Below are positions 24,932 to 34,503 of a stretch of 64,000 nucleotides of DNA, in pieces. Position numbers and translations under genes: made by a program. Origin of the DNA: Helicobacter anseris (GTDB lineage: Bacteria > Campylobacterota > Campylobacteria > Campylobacterales > Helicobacteraceae); NCBI GenBank assembly GCA_004368235.1, contig JXTW01000003.1, positions 36,778 to 100,777 on the forward strand, given 5' to 3'. How positions within the stretch are numbered: the stretch's first letter is position 1; each line of letters begins with the position of its first letter. The notes beneath the pieces were generated by a model. That model did no database searches, had not been told where the DNA came from, and worked only from the letters and a program-made list of their open reading frames with translations.

Positions 24932-26260
24932 CTATAGTGATTTGATATATCGATACATTTCATCATTGCTAATAAGCTTTGTATTATACTTAATAATAAT
25001 GCATTTTTCGGTTTCATTGATATAGGCTTCAATGATACCATTGATATTTTTGATTTTATTAAGGATGATATTTGGTTCTTGCGTATAAGGTAGATAAATA
25101 TTGTGTGCAGTTTGAGGATTATCTAGCATTAAGATAGATCCAAGCCAAAATAAGCAGATAATAATTACACTAATGCAAATGTGCAAAAGTCCATAGTGGT
25201 GGTAAAATAGTGCACCAAACATACCACCTACAAATGAGCCTAGATAGGAGGCTGTAGTAAAATTTCCAAGTACTGCACCACGGATATGGGCTTTGGCATA
25301 TTTGCTTACAAGGGATTGCATGATAGGTTCAAGCATCGCAAAGCCGATAAAAAATATTAATACTGCAAATATGAATAAACTTAATAGATTGGTTTTATCT
25401 GCAATAGCAATGGCTATATATGAAATTAAAAAGAATAAAATACCTAAAGTTAGAACAAGTTTTGGGCGATTTTTTTTCTCAGCTAAAATGCTAGCAGGAG
25501 CAAGAGCAAAAATCCCAATTAAAGCACTTGGTAGATAGATTTTCCACAATTCAGATTCTAAAAAGTTAAAGTGATCAACGAGTATAAGAGGGATAATGAC
25601 AAAAATAAGAGTCATAAGCATTTTTTCTAGAAATGAGCTTAGATTCATCAGCCATATGTTTTTATCTTTTAGACTTTCAAATATTGATGGATTTTGGTCA
25701 AATTTATAACTTAATTTAGGAGAATCTGGTACGAATATAAAGAGTACGATAAGTGAGATAAATGTAAAAAAGGCTGTAATCAAAAAAAGCCATTTTGCTC
25801 CAAGACTAGCCCCGATTAAAGGACCGGCAATCATTGCTAAAATAAAGCTTAAAAAAATTCCCCCACCCATAATAGCCATAGCTTTGGTGCGCTCTTCTTC
25901 TTTAACTAAATCACTAACTTGGGCGCTTACTACTCCCCCAATAGCACCTACCCCTTGCAGTAAGCGACCTATTACAAGTAGTTCAATATGAGTGGCAAAA
26001 GCACAAATGAGTGATCCAATTAGGAAAATAAAAAGACCAATGGCAGTAATTATTTTACGATTAAATTTATCGCTTAAGATGCCAAATGGAGTTTGAAAAA
26101 TAAGTTGGGTAAGATAAGCGCCGCCTACAACTAGTCCGATTAAAAAAGGAGCGCTCTGCTCAAAACTATCTGCATATAAAGAAATAATGGGTAAGACAAT
26201 AAAAAGCCCAAAAAACCGTAACATAATAATGCCAGTAAGGGGCAATACTTTTTTAAACAT
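24932..26260 (-). CDS. MFS exporter with C-terminal ferredoxin-like domain (YajR-like)
   Basis: A 442-residue major-facilitator protein with twelve hydrophobic segments. The loop 2-3 motif GILSDKFNRK and the motif C-like stretch GPLIGASLGA in TM5 mark a drug/proton antiporter of the DHA1 type. After the last TM (about residue 375), a soluble segment of about 65 residues (NIILNKIKNINGIIEAYIN, then CIIIKYNTKLIS) has the beta-alpha-beta look of an HMA/ferredoxin fold. That matches E. coli YajR with its YAM domain. Substrate unknown. AAGGA precedes the ATG. Confidence 0.85.
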   Translation of the reverse strand: MFKKVLPLTGIIMLRFFGLFIVLPIISLYADSFEQSAPFLIGLVVGGAYLTQLIFQTPFGILSDKFNRKIITAIGLFIFLIGSLICAFATHIELLVIGRLLQGVGAIGGVVSAQVSDLVKEEERTKAMAIMGGGIFLSFILAMIAGPLIGASLGAKWLFLITAFFTFISLIVLFIFVPDSPKLSYKFDQNPSIFESLKDKNIWLMNLSSFLEKMLMTLIFVIIPLILVDHFNFLESELWKIYLPSALIGIFALAPASILAEKKNRPKLVLTLGILFFLISYIAIAIADKTNLLSLFIFAVLIFFIGFAMLEPIMQSLVSKYAKAHIRGAVLGNFTTASYLGSFVGGMFGALFYHHYGLLHICISVIIICLFWLGSILMLDNPQTAHNIYLPYTQEPNIILNKIKNINGIIEAYINETEKCIIIKYNTKLISNDEMYRYIKSL

Positions 26261-26325
26261 TAGATTTTCCTTAATAATAATTTAGCTAGAATTATAACTT
26301 TTGGAAATTAAAATTTGAGGTAAAA

Positions 26326-26988
26326 ATGCGAGATAAATCTCAATTAAAAATTATTGTAGCTAGTGGTAATGAAGGAAAGATTGCAGAAATAAAGCAGATT
26401 CTTAAAGGCTTTGATGTTATATCGATGAAAGAGGCTGGGATTTATATTAATCTAGAAGAGAGTGCTGATAATTTTTTAGGGAATGCGTTAATAAAGGCTA
26501 CTGCTTTGCAAAATCGACTTATAGAATTAGGAGATGAAGAATTTTTAGTTTTGGCTGATGATAGTGGGATTTGTATTGAAGCATTGGATGATGAGCCTGG
26601 AATATTTTCAGCACGCTATGCAAATATAGAAAAAGGAATTTTAGAAAATGCAAGTGATGAGGAAAATCGTGCTTATGTAATTAAAAGATTGCATGCCAAA
26701 GGAATGTCTAGCTCGCCAGCTAGATTTGTGGCTTGTGTTGTGCTTATGGGTAGAATCAAATTTGAAAATGAGATAATAGATGTTAATTTACAAGCATCTG
26801 GAGAATGTAGGGGTATGATATTTGATAATGAAAAAGGTGAGAATGGTTTTGGCTATGATAGTATGTTTCAGCCAGATGGTTATAATGTTCGAATAGCAGA
26901 GTTGGATTTTCAAGAAAAGAATTTAATTTCTCATAGAGCCAGAGCCTTGAGAGCCTTATCCTTAGAATTAGATTCTAGGTTTAAGTAG
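26326..26988 (+). CDS. rdgB: non-canonical purine NTP pyrophosphatase (RdgB/HAM1)
   Basis: A 220-residue housecleaning enzyme that hydrolyses dITP, ITP and XTP to monophosphates. Signatures: VASGNEGKIAEIKQIL at the N-terminus, LADDSGICIEALDDEPGIFSARYA in the middle, GFGYDSMFQP and SHRARALRAL at the end. It is slightly longer than the E. coli protein. It heads a plus-strand run of seven genes, divergent from the MFS gene. TGAGGTA precedes the ATG. Confidence 0.95.
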   Translation: MRDKSQLKIIVASGNEGKIAEIKQILKGFDVISMKEAGIYINLEESADNFLGNALIKATALQNRLIELGDEEFLVLADDSGICIEALDDEPGIFSARYANIEKGILENASDEENRAYVIKRLHAKGMSSSPARFVACVVLMGRIKFENEIIDVNLQASGECRGMIFDNEKGENGFGYDSMFQPDGYNVRIAELDFQEKNLISHRARALRALSLELDSRFK

Positions 26989-27002
26989 TTTGGAGTTATA
27001 AG

Positions 27003-27839
27003 GTGGCAAATTTATTATTAGCAGGATATAAGCCTATATTTCAAAGCTCAAATTTTTATCTTAGTGCATTAAAACAACGTTATGGAGAGAAAAGCGGGGG
27101 ATATCTAGGGACATTAGATCCTTTTGCTAAGGGTATGATGATTTTGGCTTTTGGGCAATATACTCGCCTATTTCCCTATTTTTCTAAAGCTAAAAAGACT
27201 TATCGTGCGACATTGTGGTTGGGATTAGAGAGTGAAAGTTTAGATATAGAGAATATCATTAAAATACAAAAGGATGTTAGAGAAAGTAGTAATGAGGAGT
27301 TAAGTTTTATTTTTAATGAGCTTATAGGTAAACATAGTTATGTGCCACCTAGATTTAGTGCTAAACATATCAATGGTAAACGCGCATATGAGCTTGCAAG
27401 AGCTGGTGTGAGTTTTGAGTTAAAAAAAGTAGAGATGGAAATTTTTGATCTTAAGCTTTTAAAATATAATCACCCCTTTGTGTATTTTGAAATTACCCTA
27501 AGTGGTGGAGGTTATGTACGGAGTGTAGGAGAGATAATAGCTAAAAGATTGGGTGTTTGTGGAGGATTATCCTCTTTAGAGCGTATAGAAGAATGTGGAA
27601 TTTTAACTGATGGATATGAAAGGAAGTTAAATCCTTTAGAGGTGCTCAAATTGCCAATTTTATATGGGGATCACATTGGTGGAGAAGCTTTTAAAAAAAG
27701 AATAGTAAATGGACAAAAAATCTGTTTAAAAAATCAAGAAAATGGATCTTATATACTTGATTTTGAGGATTTTTTTTCTATAATTGAGATTAAAGAAAAT
27801 AATATTTTTTATCGTCTTAATAGGATTTATAAATGTTGA
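27003..27839 (+). CDS. truB: tRNA pseudouridine-55 synthase TruB
   Basis: A 278-residue pseudouridine synthase. The catalytic Asp is in [19 protein letters not shown], followed by [34 protein letters not shown] and [17 protein letters not shown]. The start is GTG with GGAG about 7 bases upstream. No clear PUA extension is present beyond the core. The stop overlaps csrA by 7 bp. Confidence 0.94.
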   Translation: MANLLLAGYKPIFQSSNFYLSALKQRYGEKSGGYLGTLDPFAKGMMILAFGQYTRLFPYFSKAKKTYRATLWLGLESESLDIENIIKIQKDVRESSNEELSFIFNELIGKHSYVPPRFSAKHINGKRAYELARAGVSFELKKVEMEIFDLKLLKYNHPFVYFEITLSGGGYVRSVGEIIAKRLGVCGGLSSLERIEECGILTDGYERKLNPLEVLKLPILYGDHIGGEAFKKRIVNGQKICLKNQENGSYILDFEDFFSIIEIKENNIFYRLNRIYKC

Positions 27840-28063
27840 TTTTATCAAGAAAGGCTGAGGAGAGCATCGTCATTGGCGATGATATTGTTGTAAAAGTAAT
27901 TTCAATAGATAGAGGGAATGTAAAGCTTGGCTTTGAGGCACCACCTAAAACCTTGATTTTACGTGCTGAACTTAAAGAGGCAATTGAACAAGAGAATAAA
28001 AAAGCGACATCTCAAGCCAGCAAGGATGTCTTAGATGTGCTTAGTAAACGTATTAAACATTAA
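27833..28063 (+). CDS. csrA: carbon storage regulator CsrA
   Basis: A 76-residue RNA-binding translational regulator. [22 protein letters not shown] is the first strand pair, GFEAPPK is the GxxAP element, and [13 protein letters not shown] is the helix. In Campylobacterota, CsrA represses flagellin translation and is antagonised by FliW. The tail of about 12 residues after the helix is longer than in E. coli. It starts within truB and is followed by ispE after 15 bp. Confidence 0.95.
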   Translation: MLILSRKAEESIVIGDDIVVKVISIDRGNVKLGFEAPPKTLILRAELKEAIEQENKKATSQASKDVLDVLSKRIKH

Positions 28064-28078
28064 GAATAGAGATTGATT

Positions 28079-28858
28079 GTGGAGTTTAAAGCTTTTGGTA
28101 AGTTAAATATTTTTTTAAAAATTCTAGGAAGAGATGAAAAAGGCTATCATTCTTTATCTTCTAGATTTTGCTTAGCTAGTGGAGTGAGTGATGATATTTT
28201 TGTCAAAGAAGCTAGTGGTTTTAGTTTACTCGGTGATTTCTCATGTCCTATGGAAAACAATTTGATTGTGAAGGCTATAAAAGCTTTAAAAAAAAGACTC
28301 CCAATAAAAGATGCTAGCCTATTGGATTATCTAAAGATTGAAGTAGATAAGAAAATCCCAGAAGGTGGGGGACTTGGAGGGGGAAGCTCGGATGCAGGAA
28401 ATATCCTTTATCATCTTAATGCAAAATATTTTAATCTATCTGATAAGATAATGTTTGAGGTATGCAAGGAAGTAGGTGCTGATGTTAGTTTTTTTTACTC
28501 ACAAGTTATGAGTGCTAATGTTAGTGGGATTGGCGAAGTGATAGAGGAGTTTATAGAGCCAGAATTAGAATTTGAGGTTTTTACACCTAAGATATGCTGT
28601 GATACTCGAGCTGTTTATAATGCTTTTGATCGTTTTTATAAATTAGGTGATGAGAGAGAGGCTTTTGGCTGTGAGGTTGAGATAATAAAAACTAAAACAA
28701 GCCTACAGATTTTAAAAGCTTATAATAGAGAAGAGCTAAATGATCTTTTAAAGCCAGCATTAAATCTATATCCTGAACTTAGGGAAGTGGAGCAAGATCT
28801 TGGAGATGAGTGGTTTTTTAGCGGTAGTGGTGCTAGTTTTTTTAAATTAAAGCTATAA
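28079..28858 (+). CDS. ispE: 4-diphosphocytidyl-2-C-methyl-D-erythritol kinase
   Basis: GHMP kinase of the MEP isoprenoid pathway, about 259 residues. FGKLNIFLKILGRDEKGYH at the N-terminus and the ATP-binding loop PEGGGLGGGSSDAG are diagnostic; FFSGSGASFFKL is the last motif. I choose the GTG at 28079, with AGAG about 7 bases before it. A TTG two codons upstream at 28073 is also open, but its ribosome site would be too close. It sits between csrA and smpB. Confidence 0.92.
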   Translation: MEFKAFGKLNIFLKILGRDEKGYHSLSSRFCLASGVSDDIFVKEASGFSLLGDFSCPMENNLIVKAIKALKKRLPIKDASLLDYLKIEVDKKIPEGGGLGGGSSDAGNILYHLNAKYFNLSDKIMFEVCKEVGADVSFFYSQVMSANVSGIGEVIEEFIEPELEFEVFTPKICCDTRAVYNAFDRFYKLGDEREAFGCEVEIIKTKTSLQILKAYNREELNDLLKPALNLYPELREVEQDLGDEWFFSGSGASFFKLKL

Positions 28859-28869
28859 AGGTTGTAATT

Positions 28870-29331
28870 TTGAATATTATTGCTAAAAATAAAAAAGCTT
28901 TTTTTGATTATGAAATTTTGGAGAACTATGAGGCTGGATTAGAGCTTTTAGGTTCTGAAGTAAAAGCTTTGCGCAAATCAAGAGTAAATCTTAAGGATAG
29001 TTTCATAAAGATTATAAAAAATGAAGCTTTTGTATTTAATATGCATATTTCTTGTTTGGAAACTACCTATATGTACTATCGTCCAAATGAGACAAGAGAA
29101 AGACGACTTTTATTGCATAGAAAGCAGATTGATAAGCTTTTGGGAATGGTGAGTGAGCAAGGACTTTCTATTGTACCTTTAAAAATTTATTTCAATTCTC
29201 GCAATTTTGCTAAACTTGAGATTGCTCTTGTGAGAGGAAAAAAACTCTATGATAAGAGAGAAAGCCTAAAACAAAAGATATTAAATCGTGAAGCACAAGC
29301 AAGTCTTAAAAATTACGCTAAAGGATTATAA
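28870..29331 (+). CDS. smpB: SsrA-binding protein SmpB
   Basis: A 153-residue protein that binds tmRNA for ribosome rescue. KKAFFDYEILENYEAGLELLGSEVKALR is the conserved first half, and KLYDKRESLKQKILNRE with the basic tail is the second. The start is TTG, preceded by AAAGG. The tmRNA gene itself is not in the window. Confidence 0.95.
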   Translation: MNIIAKNKKAFFDYEILENYEAGLELLGSEVKALRKSRVNLKDSFIKIIKNEAFVFNMHISCLETTYMYYRPNETRERRLLLHRKQIDKLLGMVSEQGLSIVPLKIYFNSRNFAKLEIALVRGKKLYDKRESLKQKILNREAQASLKNYAKGL

Positions 29332-29354
29332 TTTTAAAAAATAAAGAGGTGCGC

Positions 29355-29810
29355 GTGAAAGAATGGGTTGATTATGGGGTTCTTGGATTTTTGCTTTTTT
29401 TGTCCATAGTGGTTATTAGCATCGGGATTGAGCGTATATGGTTTTATGCGGTAGTGAGAATAGAGGATTATGATGATAAAAGGAAACTTGAATTAGACTT
29501 ACAACGTCGCTTAACATTGATTGCTACAATCGGGTCTAATGCACCTTATGTAGGGCTTTTAGGCACTGTAGCTGGGATTATGATTACTTTTATGGGGATT
29601 AGCGATGCTTCTGCTATGGATACAAGTGAGATTATGAAGGGTTTAGCATTGGCTCTAAAGGCTACAGCTATGGGACTTTTAGTAGCTATCCCTTCTATAG
29701 TGTTTTATAATCTATTAGTTAGAAAAAGCGAGATCATAGCGACAAAATGGGATATTTATAATAGCCCAATTGTAAGTGAGAATACTAAGCCCAAAAGATT
29801 GGATAAATAA
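29355..29810 (+). CDS. exbB: ExbB/TolQ-family proton channel protein
   Basis: About 151 residues with three hydrophobic segments (near residues 8-28, 65-85 and 95-115). GSNAPYVGLLGTVAGIMITF and ALALKATAMGLLVAIPS are the conserved ExbB/TolQ core. It forms the proton-driven motor with ExbD that energises TonB receptors or the Tol system. I choose GTG at 29355 because AGAGG lies 5 bases before it; the in-frame GTG at 29349 would overlap that site. exbD follows after 6 bp, but no tonB is present here. Confidence 0.92.
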   Translation: MKEWVDYGVLGFLLFLSIVVISIGIERIWFYAVVRIEDYDDKRKLELDLQRRLTLIATIGSNAPYVGLLGTVAGIMITFMGISDASAMDTSEIMKGLALALKATAMGLLVAIPSIVFYNLLVRKSEIIATKWDIYNSPIVSENTKPKRLDK

Positions 29811-29816
29811 GATAGA

Positions 29817-30215
29817 ATGAAAAAAATTGATTCTTTAAACCTTGTCCCCTTTATTGATATTATGCTTGTGCTTTTGGTGATAGTATTAACTAGCGCATCT
29901 TTTATCACCACTTCACGCATTCCGATTGCTGTGCCACAAGTAGAGCAAAACTCTTCTAAAAATCATCAAGAGTTGAAAAAAAAGCAAGTAGGTATTACCA
30001 TTGATGAAAATGGTGATTATTTTATCGATGAGAAAAAAATAAGTCTTGGTGAGCTAAAGCGCATTATGTCTACCTATCCTAAAGATACGCCAATTGTGTT
30101 ACGGGGAGATAGAGAGAGTAATTTAAATAGTTTTATACAGATTTTTGATGTGCTGCAAAATTTAAATTTAAAAGAAGTTTATGTTATCGTAGAAGAGAAA
30201 AAGAATTTAAAATAA
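29817..30215 (+). CDS. exbD: ExbD/TolR-family protein
   Basis: A 132-residue protein with one N-terminal membrane helix (LVPFIDIMLVLLVIVLTSASF) that carries the essential Asp of the proton path, then a periplasmic domain (IVLRGDRESNLNSFIQIFDVLQ). It is the partner of the preceding ExbB. The next element is a tRNA on the opposite strand. Without tonB or tol genes adjacent, the receptor system it serves is open; two TonB receptors lie in this window. Confidence 0.93.
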   Translation: MKKIDSLNLVPFIDIMLVLLVIVLTSASFITTSRIPIAVPQVEQNSSKNHQELKKKQVGITIDENGDYFIDEKKISLGELKRIMSTYPKDTPIVLRGDRESNLNSFIQIFDVLQNLNLKEVYVIVEEKKNLK

Positions 30216-30224
30216 TTAAAAAAG

Positions 30225-30300
30225 TGGTGGCTTGAGGCGGAATCGAACCACCGACACGAAGATTTTCAGTCTTCTGCTCTACCGACTGAGCTATCAAGCC
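30225..30300 (-). tRNA. tRNA-Phe (GAA)
   Basis: A complete 76-nt cloverleaf on the minus strand: acceptor stem GGCTTGA/TCAAGCC, anticodon loop CTGAAAA with GAA, TTCGATT T-loop and an encoded CCA. Confidence 0.97.
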
Positions 30301-30453
30301 ATATTTAGAAATAATTTAAATGCTAAACTATAATTATAGCTAAAAAAAAATAAAAAATCAACCTTGTTAAAAATAAAAGCAGGTATAATTTTATAACTTA
30401 AATTTAATTTTTATAGTTTTATTTAAATAATGGAATATTAAGGAAGAAACATA

Positions 30454-31206
30454 ATGAGACTTATTTCTTGGAATGTTAATGGTTTGCGTGCTTGTATGAA
30501 TAAGGGATTTATGGATTTTTTTAAAGCTATAGATGCGGATATTTTTTGTTTACAAGAAACAAAAATGCAAAAAGAACAAGCAGATTTTAACTTTGATGGA
30601 TACTTTGATTACTGGAATAGTGCCCAAAAGAGAGGGTATTCAGGTACGCTTATCCTTAGTAAAAAAGAACCTATAAAGGTTAGTTATGATATGGGTATTG
30701 AATATCATGATAAAGAAGGCAGGGTTATTTGTGCAGAGTATAAAGAGTTTTATCTTGTGAATGTTTATACACCAAATTCTAAAAGAGAGCTGGAAAGATT
30801 AGAGTATCGTATGGAATGGGAAGATGATTTTAGAAAATATCTTAAAAATCTTGAGAAGGTAAAACCAGTAATAGTGTGTGGTGATTTAAATGTTGCTCAT
30901 AAGGAAATAGATCTAAAAAATCCAAAAACAAATCGTAGAAACGCAGGTTTTACTGATGAAGAGCGTGAAAAAATGAGTGTGCTTTTAGATTCTGGTTTTG
31001 TCGATAGCTTTAGATATTTTTATCCTGATTTGAAAGAAGCTTATAGTTGGTGGAGCTATATGGGCAGAGCCAGAGAAAATAATACAGGTTGGCGGATTGA
31101 TTATTTTTTATGTTCTCAAATTTTGTGTACAAAGCTTAAGGATGCAAAGATCTACCCAGAAATTTTTGGAAGCGATCATTGTCCAGTTGGTCTAGAGTTA
31201 AAGTAG
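30454..31206 (+). CDS. xth: exodeoxyribonuclease III (AP endonuclease)
   Basis: A 250-residue Xth/APE1-family base-excision repair nuclease. [11 protein letters not shown] is at the N-terminus, followed by FCLQETK with the metal Glu, [25 protein letters not shown] and [11 protein letters not shown] with the catalytic Asp-His pair. A TATAAT at 30384-30389 is a possible promoter. GGAAGAAAC precedes the ATG. It is the only gene between tRNA-Phe and the cheY promoter. Confidence 0.96.
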   Translation: MRLISWNVNGLRACMNKGFMDFFKAIDADIFCLQETKMQKEQADFNFDGYFDYWNSAQKRGYSGTLILSKKEPIKVSYDMGIEYHDKEGRVICAEYKEFYLVNVYTPNSKRELERLEYRMEWEDDFRKYLKNLEKVKPVIVCGDLNVAHKEIDLKNPKTNRRNAGFTDEEREKMSVLLDSGFVDSFRYFYPDLKEAYSWWSYMGRARENNTGWRIDYFLCSQILCTKLKDAKIYPEIFGSDHCPVGLELK

Positions 31207-31230
31207 TTAAAGCTCAAAAATAAATTTTTG

Positions 31231-31239
31231 TGATAAAAT
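31231..31239 (+). promoter_or_regulatory. extended -10 promoter of the cheY unit
   Basis: TGATAAAAT fits TGnTAnAAT and lies 37 bases before the cheY ATG, directly after the xth stop. It is probably the start of the long cheY-to-ABC-exporter message. Confidence 0.5.
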
Positions 31240-31276
31240 TTCAAAACTTAGCATTGTAAAAGATTTAAGGAAATTT

Positions 31277-31651
31277 ATGAGATTATTAGTTGTAGATGAT
31301 AGTTCAACGATGCGAAGAATTATTTTAAATACGCTCCAGCGTTTAGGATATGATGATGTTTTAGAGGCTGGCAATGGACTTGAGGCTTGGAATATTTTAG
31401 ATAAGAGTGATAATATTGATGTTTTAATAACAGATTGGAATATGCCAGAAATGAATGGGTTAGAACTTGTTAAAAAAACACGTTCAGATTCTCGCTATGA
31501 GGATATTCCTATTATCATGGTAACAACAGAGGGCGGGAAGGCTGAAGTGATCACTGCTCTTAAGGCTGGTGTAAATAATTATATTGTCAAGCCTTTTACT
31601 CCTCAAGTTTTACGAGAAAAATTAGAGGCTGTTTTAGGCTTGAATGACTGA
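31277..31651 (+). CDS. cheY: chemotaxis response regulator CheY
   Basis: A 124-residue single-domain receiver that, when phosphorylated, binds the flagellar switch. Asp pair at residues 7-8 (VVDDSS), phospho-acceptor Asp53 (LITDWNMPEMNG), Thr in MVTTEGGKAEV and Lys in YIVKPFTP. It corresponds to CheY1 of H. pylori, and the same downstream order (prmA, ftsH, psd-like, pssA, copA, copP) is kept. It overlaps prmA by 8 bp. Confidence 0.96.
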   Translation: MRLLVVDDSSTMRRIILNTLQRLGYDDVLEAGNGLEAWNILDKSDNIDVLITDWNMPEMNGLELVKKTRSDSRYEDIPIIMVTTEGGKAEVITALKAGVNNYIVKPFTPQVLREKLEAVLGLND

Positions 31652-32582
31652 ATTTTATAACGAGCTTTATATCCTTCCTAGTGCATTTGATGAGCTTTTT
31701 ATTGACTTTGTTTTAGACTATACAAAAGAGGCGATTGAAGAGTTTCCTATAAAAGAGATTCCAAAGGACTTAGATTTTTTTAGCTTCTCATCGCAGGATA
31801 ATTCAACTATTAGCGCTAAAATCGAGTATTCAGATGGATCGGCTATTTTGGTACGTAGTAATTTAGAATTAGATTCTTTGGTTTTGGCTTTAAGAGATTT
31901 TGCTGTCTTATTATCTAATCGCATGGGATTTTCTGTAGATTTTAAATACTCTATCTCAAAAAGAAAAAATCAGGATTGGATTGAGAGGTATCGTCAGAGT
32001 ATAGAACCTCTGCATATAGGAGACTTTTATATTCGCCCTAGCTGGCATACCCCGCTACTAGATTTAGAAGTTACCCCTAAGGCAAGTAGGGAAATTGTTA
32101 TTAATCCAGCACTTGCTTTTGGATCAGGTCATCATGCTACAACTTCTATGTGTATAGAATTGCTATCAAAAATGGATTTATCAGGCAAGAATGTACTTGA
32201 TGTTGGTTGCGGTAGTGGTATCTTGGCTTTGGTGGCTAGAATGTGTGGTGCAAAAGTTTCATTATGTGATACGGATTTGCTGGCTATAGAAGAGAGCAAA
32301 AAGAATTTTATTAATAATTCTCAAGAAATGGAAGAAATTTGGCAAGGGAGTATTAGTCTAGATAAAGGAAGTTATGATGTGATCGTGGCTAATATTTTAG
32401 CAGATATTATCAAAATGTTATATAATGATTTTTGCCAAGTTACAAGACATTCTTCCATACTGATATTATCTGGAATTTTAGATATATATGAGAATGGAGT
32501 TTTAGAATGTTTTAAGGGCTTTAAGTTAATGGAGAAGCTCCAAAAAGATGAATGGGTTGCTCTCAAGTTAATTAAAATATAA
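31644..32582 (+). CDS. prmA: ribosomal protein L11 methyltransferase
   Basis: A 312-residue SAM-dependent methyltransferase. AFGSGHHATTSMC precedes motif I, LDVGCGSGILALVA, then VSLCDTDLLAIEESKKNF and VIVANILADII (the NPP-like NI[L] motif). It modifies ribosomal protein L11. It starts inside cheY and is followed by ftsH after 9 bp. Confidence 0.95.
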   Translation: MTEFYNELYILPSAFDELFIDFVLDYTKEAIEEFPIKEIPKDLDFFSFSSQDNSTISAKIEYSDGSAILVRSNLELDSLVLALRDFAVLLSNRMGFSVDFKYSISKRKNQDWIERYRQSIEPLHIGDFYIRPSWHTPLLDLEVTPKASREIVINPALAFGSGHHATTSMCIELLSKMDLSGKNVLDVGCGSGILALVARMCGAKVSLCDTDLLAIEESKKNFINNSQEMEEIWQGSISLDKGSYDVIVANILADIIKMLYNDFCQVTRHSSILILSGILDIYENGVLECFKGFKLMEKLQKDEWVALKLIKI

Positions 32583-32591
32583 GGGATAAAA

Positions 32592-34487
32592 ATGGCACAT
32601 CAACCAAAAAACACACCCAACAAAACTAACAAAAATCCACTACTTGTTCTTATCATTTTTGTTATCGCAGCAGTTTTATTGGCTCGATTTACTGGTAGTG
32701 AGGGTGGTATTTTAGATAAGCTTGGTGGGGGAGTGAGCAAGAATATTGATTATTATGAATTAAAGCAGTTGATTAAGAATAATCAGGTCAGTTCTGTTAG
32801 TATTGGTCAGACGATTATTAAAGCTCAAGGTATTAGCAATGGGCAGAAGGTATACTATACTGCTAAGAAAGTACAAGATACATCATTAGTACCTCTTTTG
32901 GATGAGAAAAATATTAATTATAGCGGTTTTAGCGAATCAAACTTTTTTACTGAAATGCTAAGTTGGATTCTGCCTATTTTAGTTTTCTTTGGAATTTGGA
33001 TTTTTATTAGTTCAAGAATGCAAAAGAGTATGGGAGGGGGAATTTTTGGCATCGGGAGTTCAAAAAAACTAGTTAATGCCGAGAAACCGAAAGTTAAATT
33101 TGATGATATGGCTGGTAATGCAGAGGCAAAAGAAGAGGTTGTAGAGATTGTAGATTTTCTTAAATATCCAGATCGCTATGCTTCTGTGGGAGCAAAGATA
33201 CCAAAAGGGGTGCTACTTGTTGGACCTCCAGGTACTGGTAAAACTTTGCTTGCAAAAGCTGTGGCTGGAGAAGCTAATGTCCCTTTTTTTTCAATGAGTG
33301 GAAGCAGCTTTATTGAAATGTTTGTGGGCTTAGGAGCTAGTCGTGTTAGAGATTTATTTGAAATGGCTAAAAAAGATGCTCCTAGCATTATTTTTATCGA
33401 CGAAATTGATGCGATTGGTAAGTCACGCGCAGCTGGAGGGATGATTAGCGGGAATGATGAGCGAGAACAGACATTAAATCAACTTTTGGCTGAGATGGAT
33501 GGTTTTGGTTCTGAGAATGCTCCAGTAATAGTTCTTGCTGCGACAAATCGCCCTGAAGTTTTAGATCCAGCTCTTTTAAGACCGGGGCGCTTTGATAGAC
33601 AGGTGCTTGTTGATAAGCCTGATTTTAATGGAAGGGTTGAAATTTTAAAAGTACATATTAAATCTGTAAAATTGGCACGAGATGTTGATTTGCAAGAAAT
33701 AGCTAAACTTACAGCAGGGTTGGCTGGAGCAGATTTAGCAAATATTATTAATGAGGCTGCACTTTTAGCCGGGAGAGCAAATCAAAAAGAGGTATCTCAA
33801 AAGCATTTTAAAGAGGCAGTAGAGCGTAGTATTGCAGGATTAGAAAAAAAATCTCGCAGAATCTCGCCAAAAGAAAAAAAGATTGTTGCTTATCATGAAA
33901 GTGGACATGCTGTTATCTCTGAACTAACACCTGGATCTGATCGTGTAAATAAAGTATCTATCATTCCAAGAGGAATGGCAGCACTTGGTTATACGTTAAA
34001 TACTCCTGAAGAGAATAAATATCTTATTCAAAAGCATGAGTTGATTGCTAAAGTGGATGTGTTACTTGGTGGTAGGGCTGCTGAAGAGGTTTTTTTAGGA
34101 GAGATTTCCACTGGTGCTAGCAATGATTTGGAGCGTGCTACAGATATTATTAAATCAATGGTGAGCTATTATGGAATGAGTGAGGTAAGCGGCTTAATGG
34201 TGTTAGAGAAACCCCGCAATGCATTTTTGGGCGGAGGATTGGGATCTAATCGTGAATTTAGTGAAAAGATTGCAGAGAGTATGGATGAGTATATTAAAAA
34301 GACTTTAGATTCTCGTTACCAGGCTGTTAAGCAAACATTATCAGATTACAAAGATGCTATTGAAAAGATGGTGAGTGAGCTTTTAGAGCAAGAAGTGATT
34401 GATGGTATGCGTGTGCGTGAGATATTAGGTGAATATGAGAAGCAACAAGGTATGAAAAGTAGACTTGTAGAGCGCGAAGAGATTTGA
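32592..34487 (+). CDS. ftsH: ATP-dependent zinc metalloprotease FtsH
   Basis: A 631-residue inner-membrane AAA protease. TM helices lie at about residues 17-35 and 120-140 with a periplasmic domain between. Walker A is GPPGTGKT, Walker [13 protein letters not shown], the second region of homology [20 protein letters not shown], and the zinc site HESGH begins at residue 435. It degrades membrane and regulatory proteins. AAGGGA precedes the ATG. Neighbours are lipid-synthesis genes, which fits membrane homeostasis. Confidence 0.98.
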   Translation: MAHQPKNTPNKTNKNPLLVLIIFVIAAVLLARFTGSEGGILDKLGGGVSKNIDYYELKQLIKNNQVSSVSIGQTIIKAQGISNGQKVYYTAKKVQDTSLVPLLDEKNINYSGFSESNFFTEMLSWILPILVFFGIWIFISSRMQKSMGGGIFGIGSSKKLVNAEKPKVKFDDMAGNAEAKEEVVEIVDFLKYPDRYASVGAKIPKGVLLVGPPGTGKTLLAKAVAGEANVPFFSMSGSSFIEMFVGLGASRVRDLFEMAKKDAPSIIFIDEIDAIGKSRAAGGMISGNDEREQTLNQLLAEMDGFGSENAPVIVLAATNRPEVLDPALLRPGRFDRQVLVDKPDFNGRVEILKVHIKSVKLARDVDLQEIAKLTAGLAGADLANIINEAALLAGRANQKEVSQKHFKEAVERSIAGLEKKSRRISPKEKKIVAYHESGHAVISELTPGSDRVNKVSIIPRGMAALGYTLNTPEENKYLIQKHELIAKVDVLLGGRAAEEVFLGEISTGASNDLERATDIIKSMVSYYGMSEVSGLMVLEKPRNAFLGGGLGSNREFSEKIAESMDEYIKKTLDSRYQAVKQTLSDYKDAIEKMVSELLEQEVIDGMRVREILGEYEKQQGMKSRLVEREEI

Positions 34488-34503
34488 GTTTTAGGAGTTA
34501 GGC

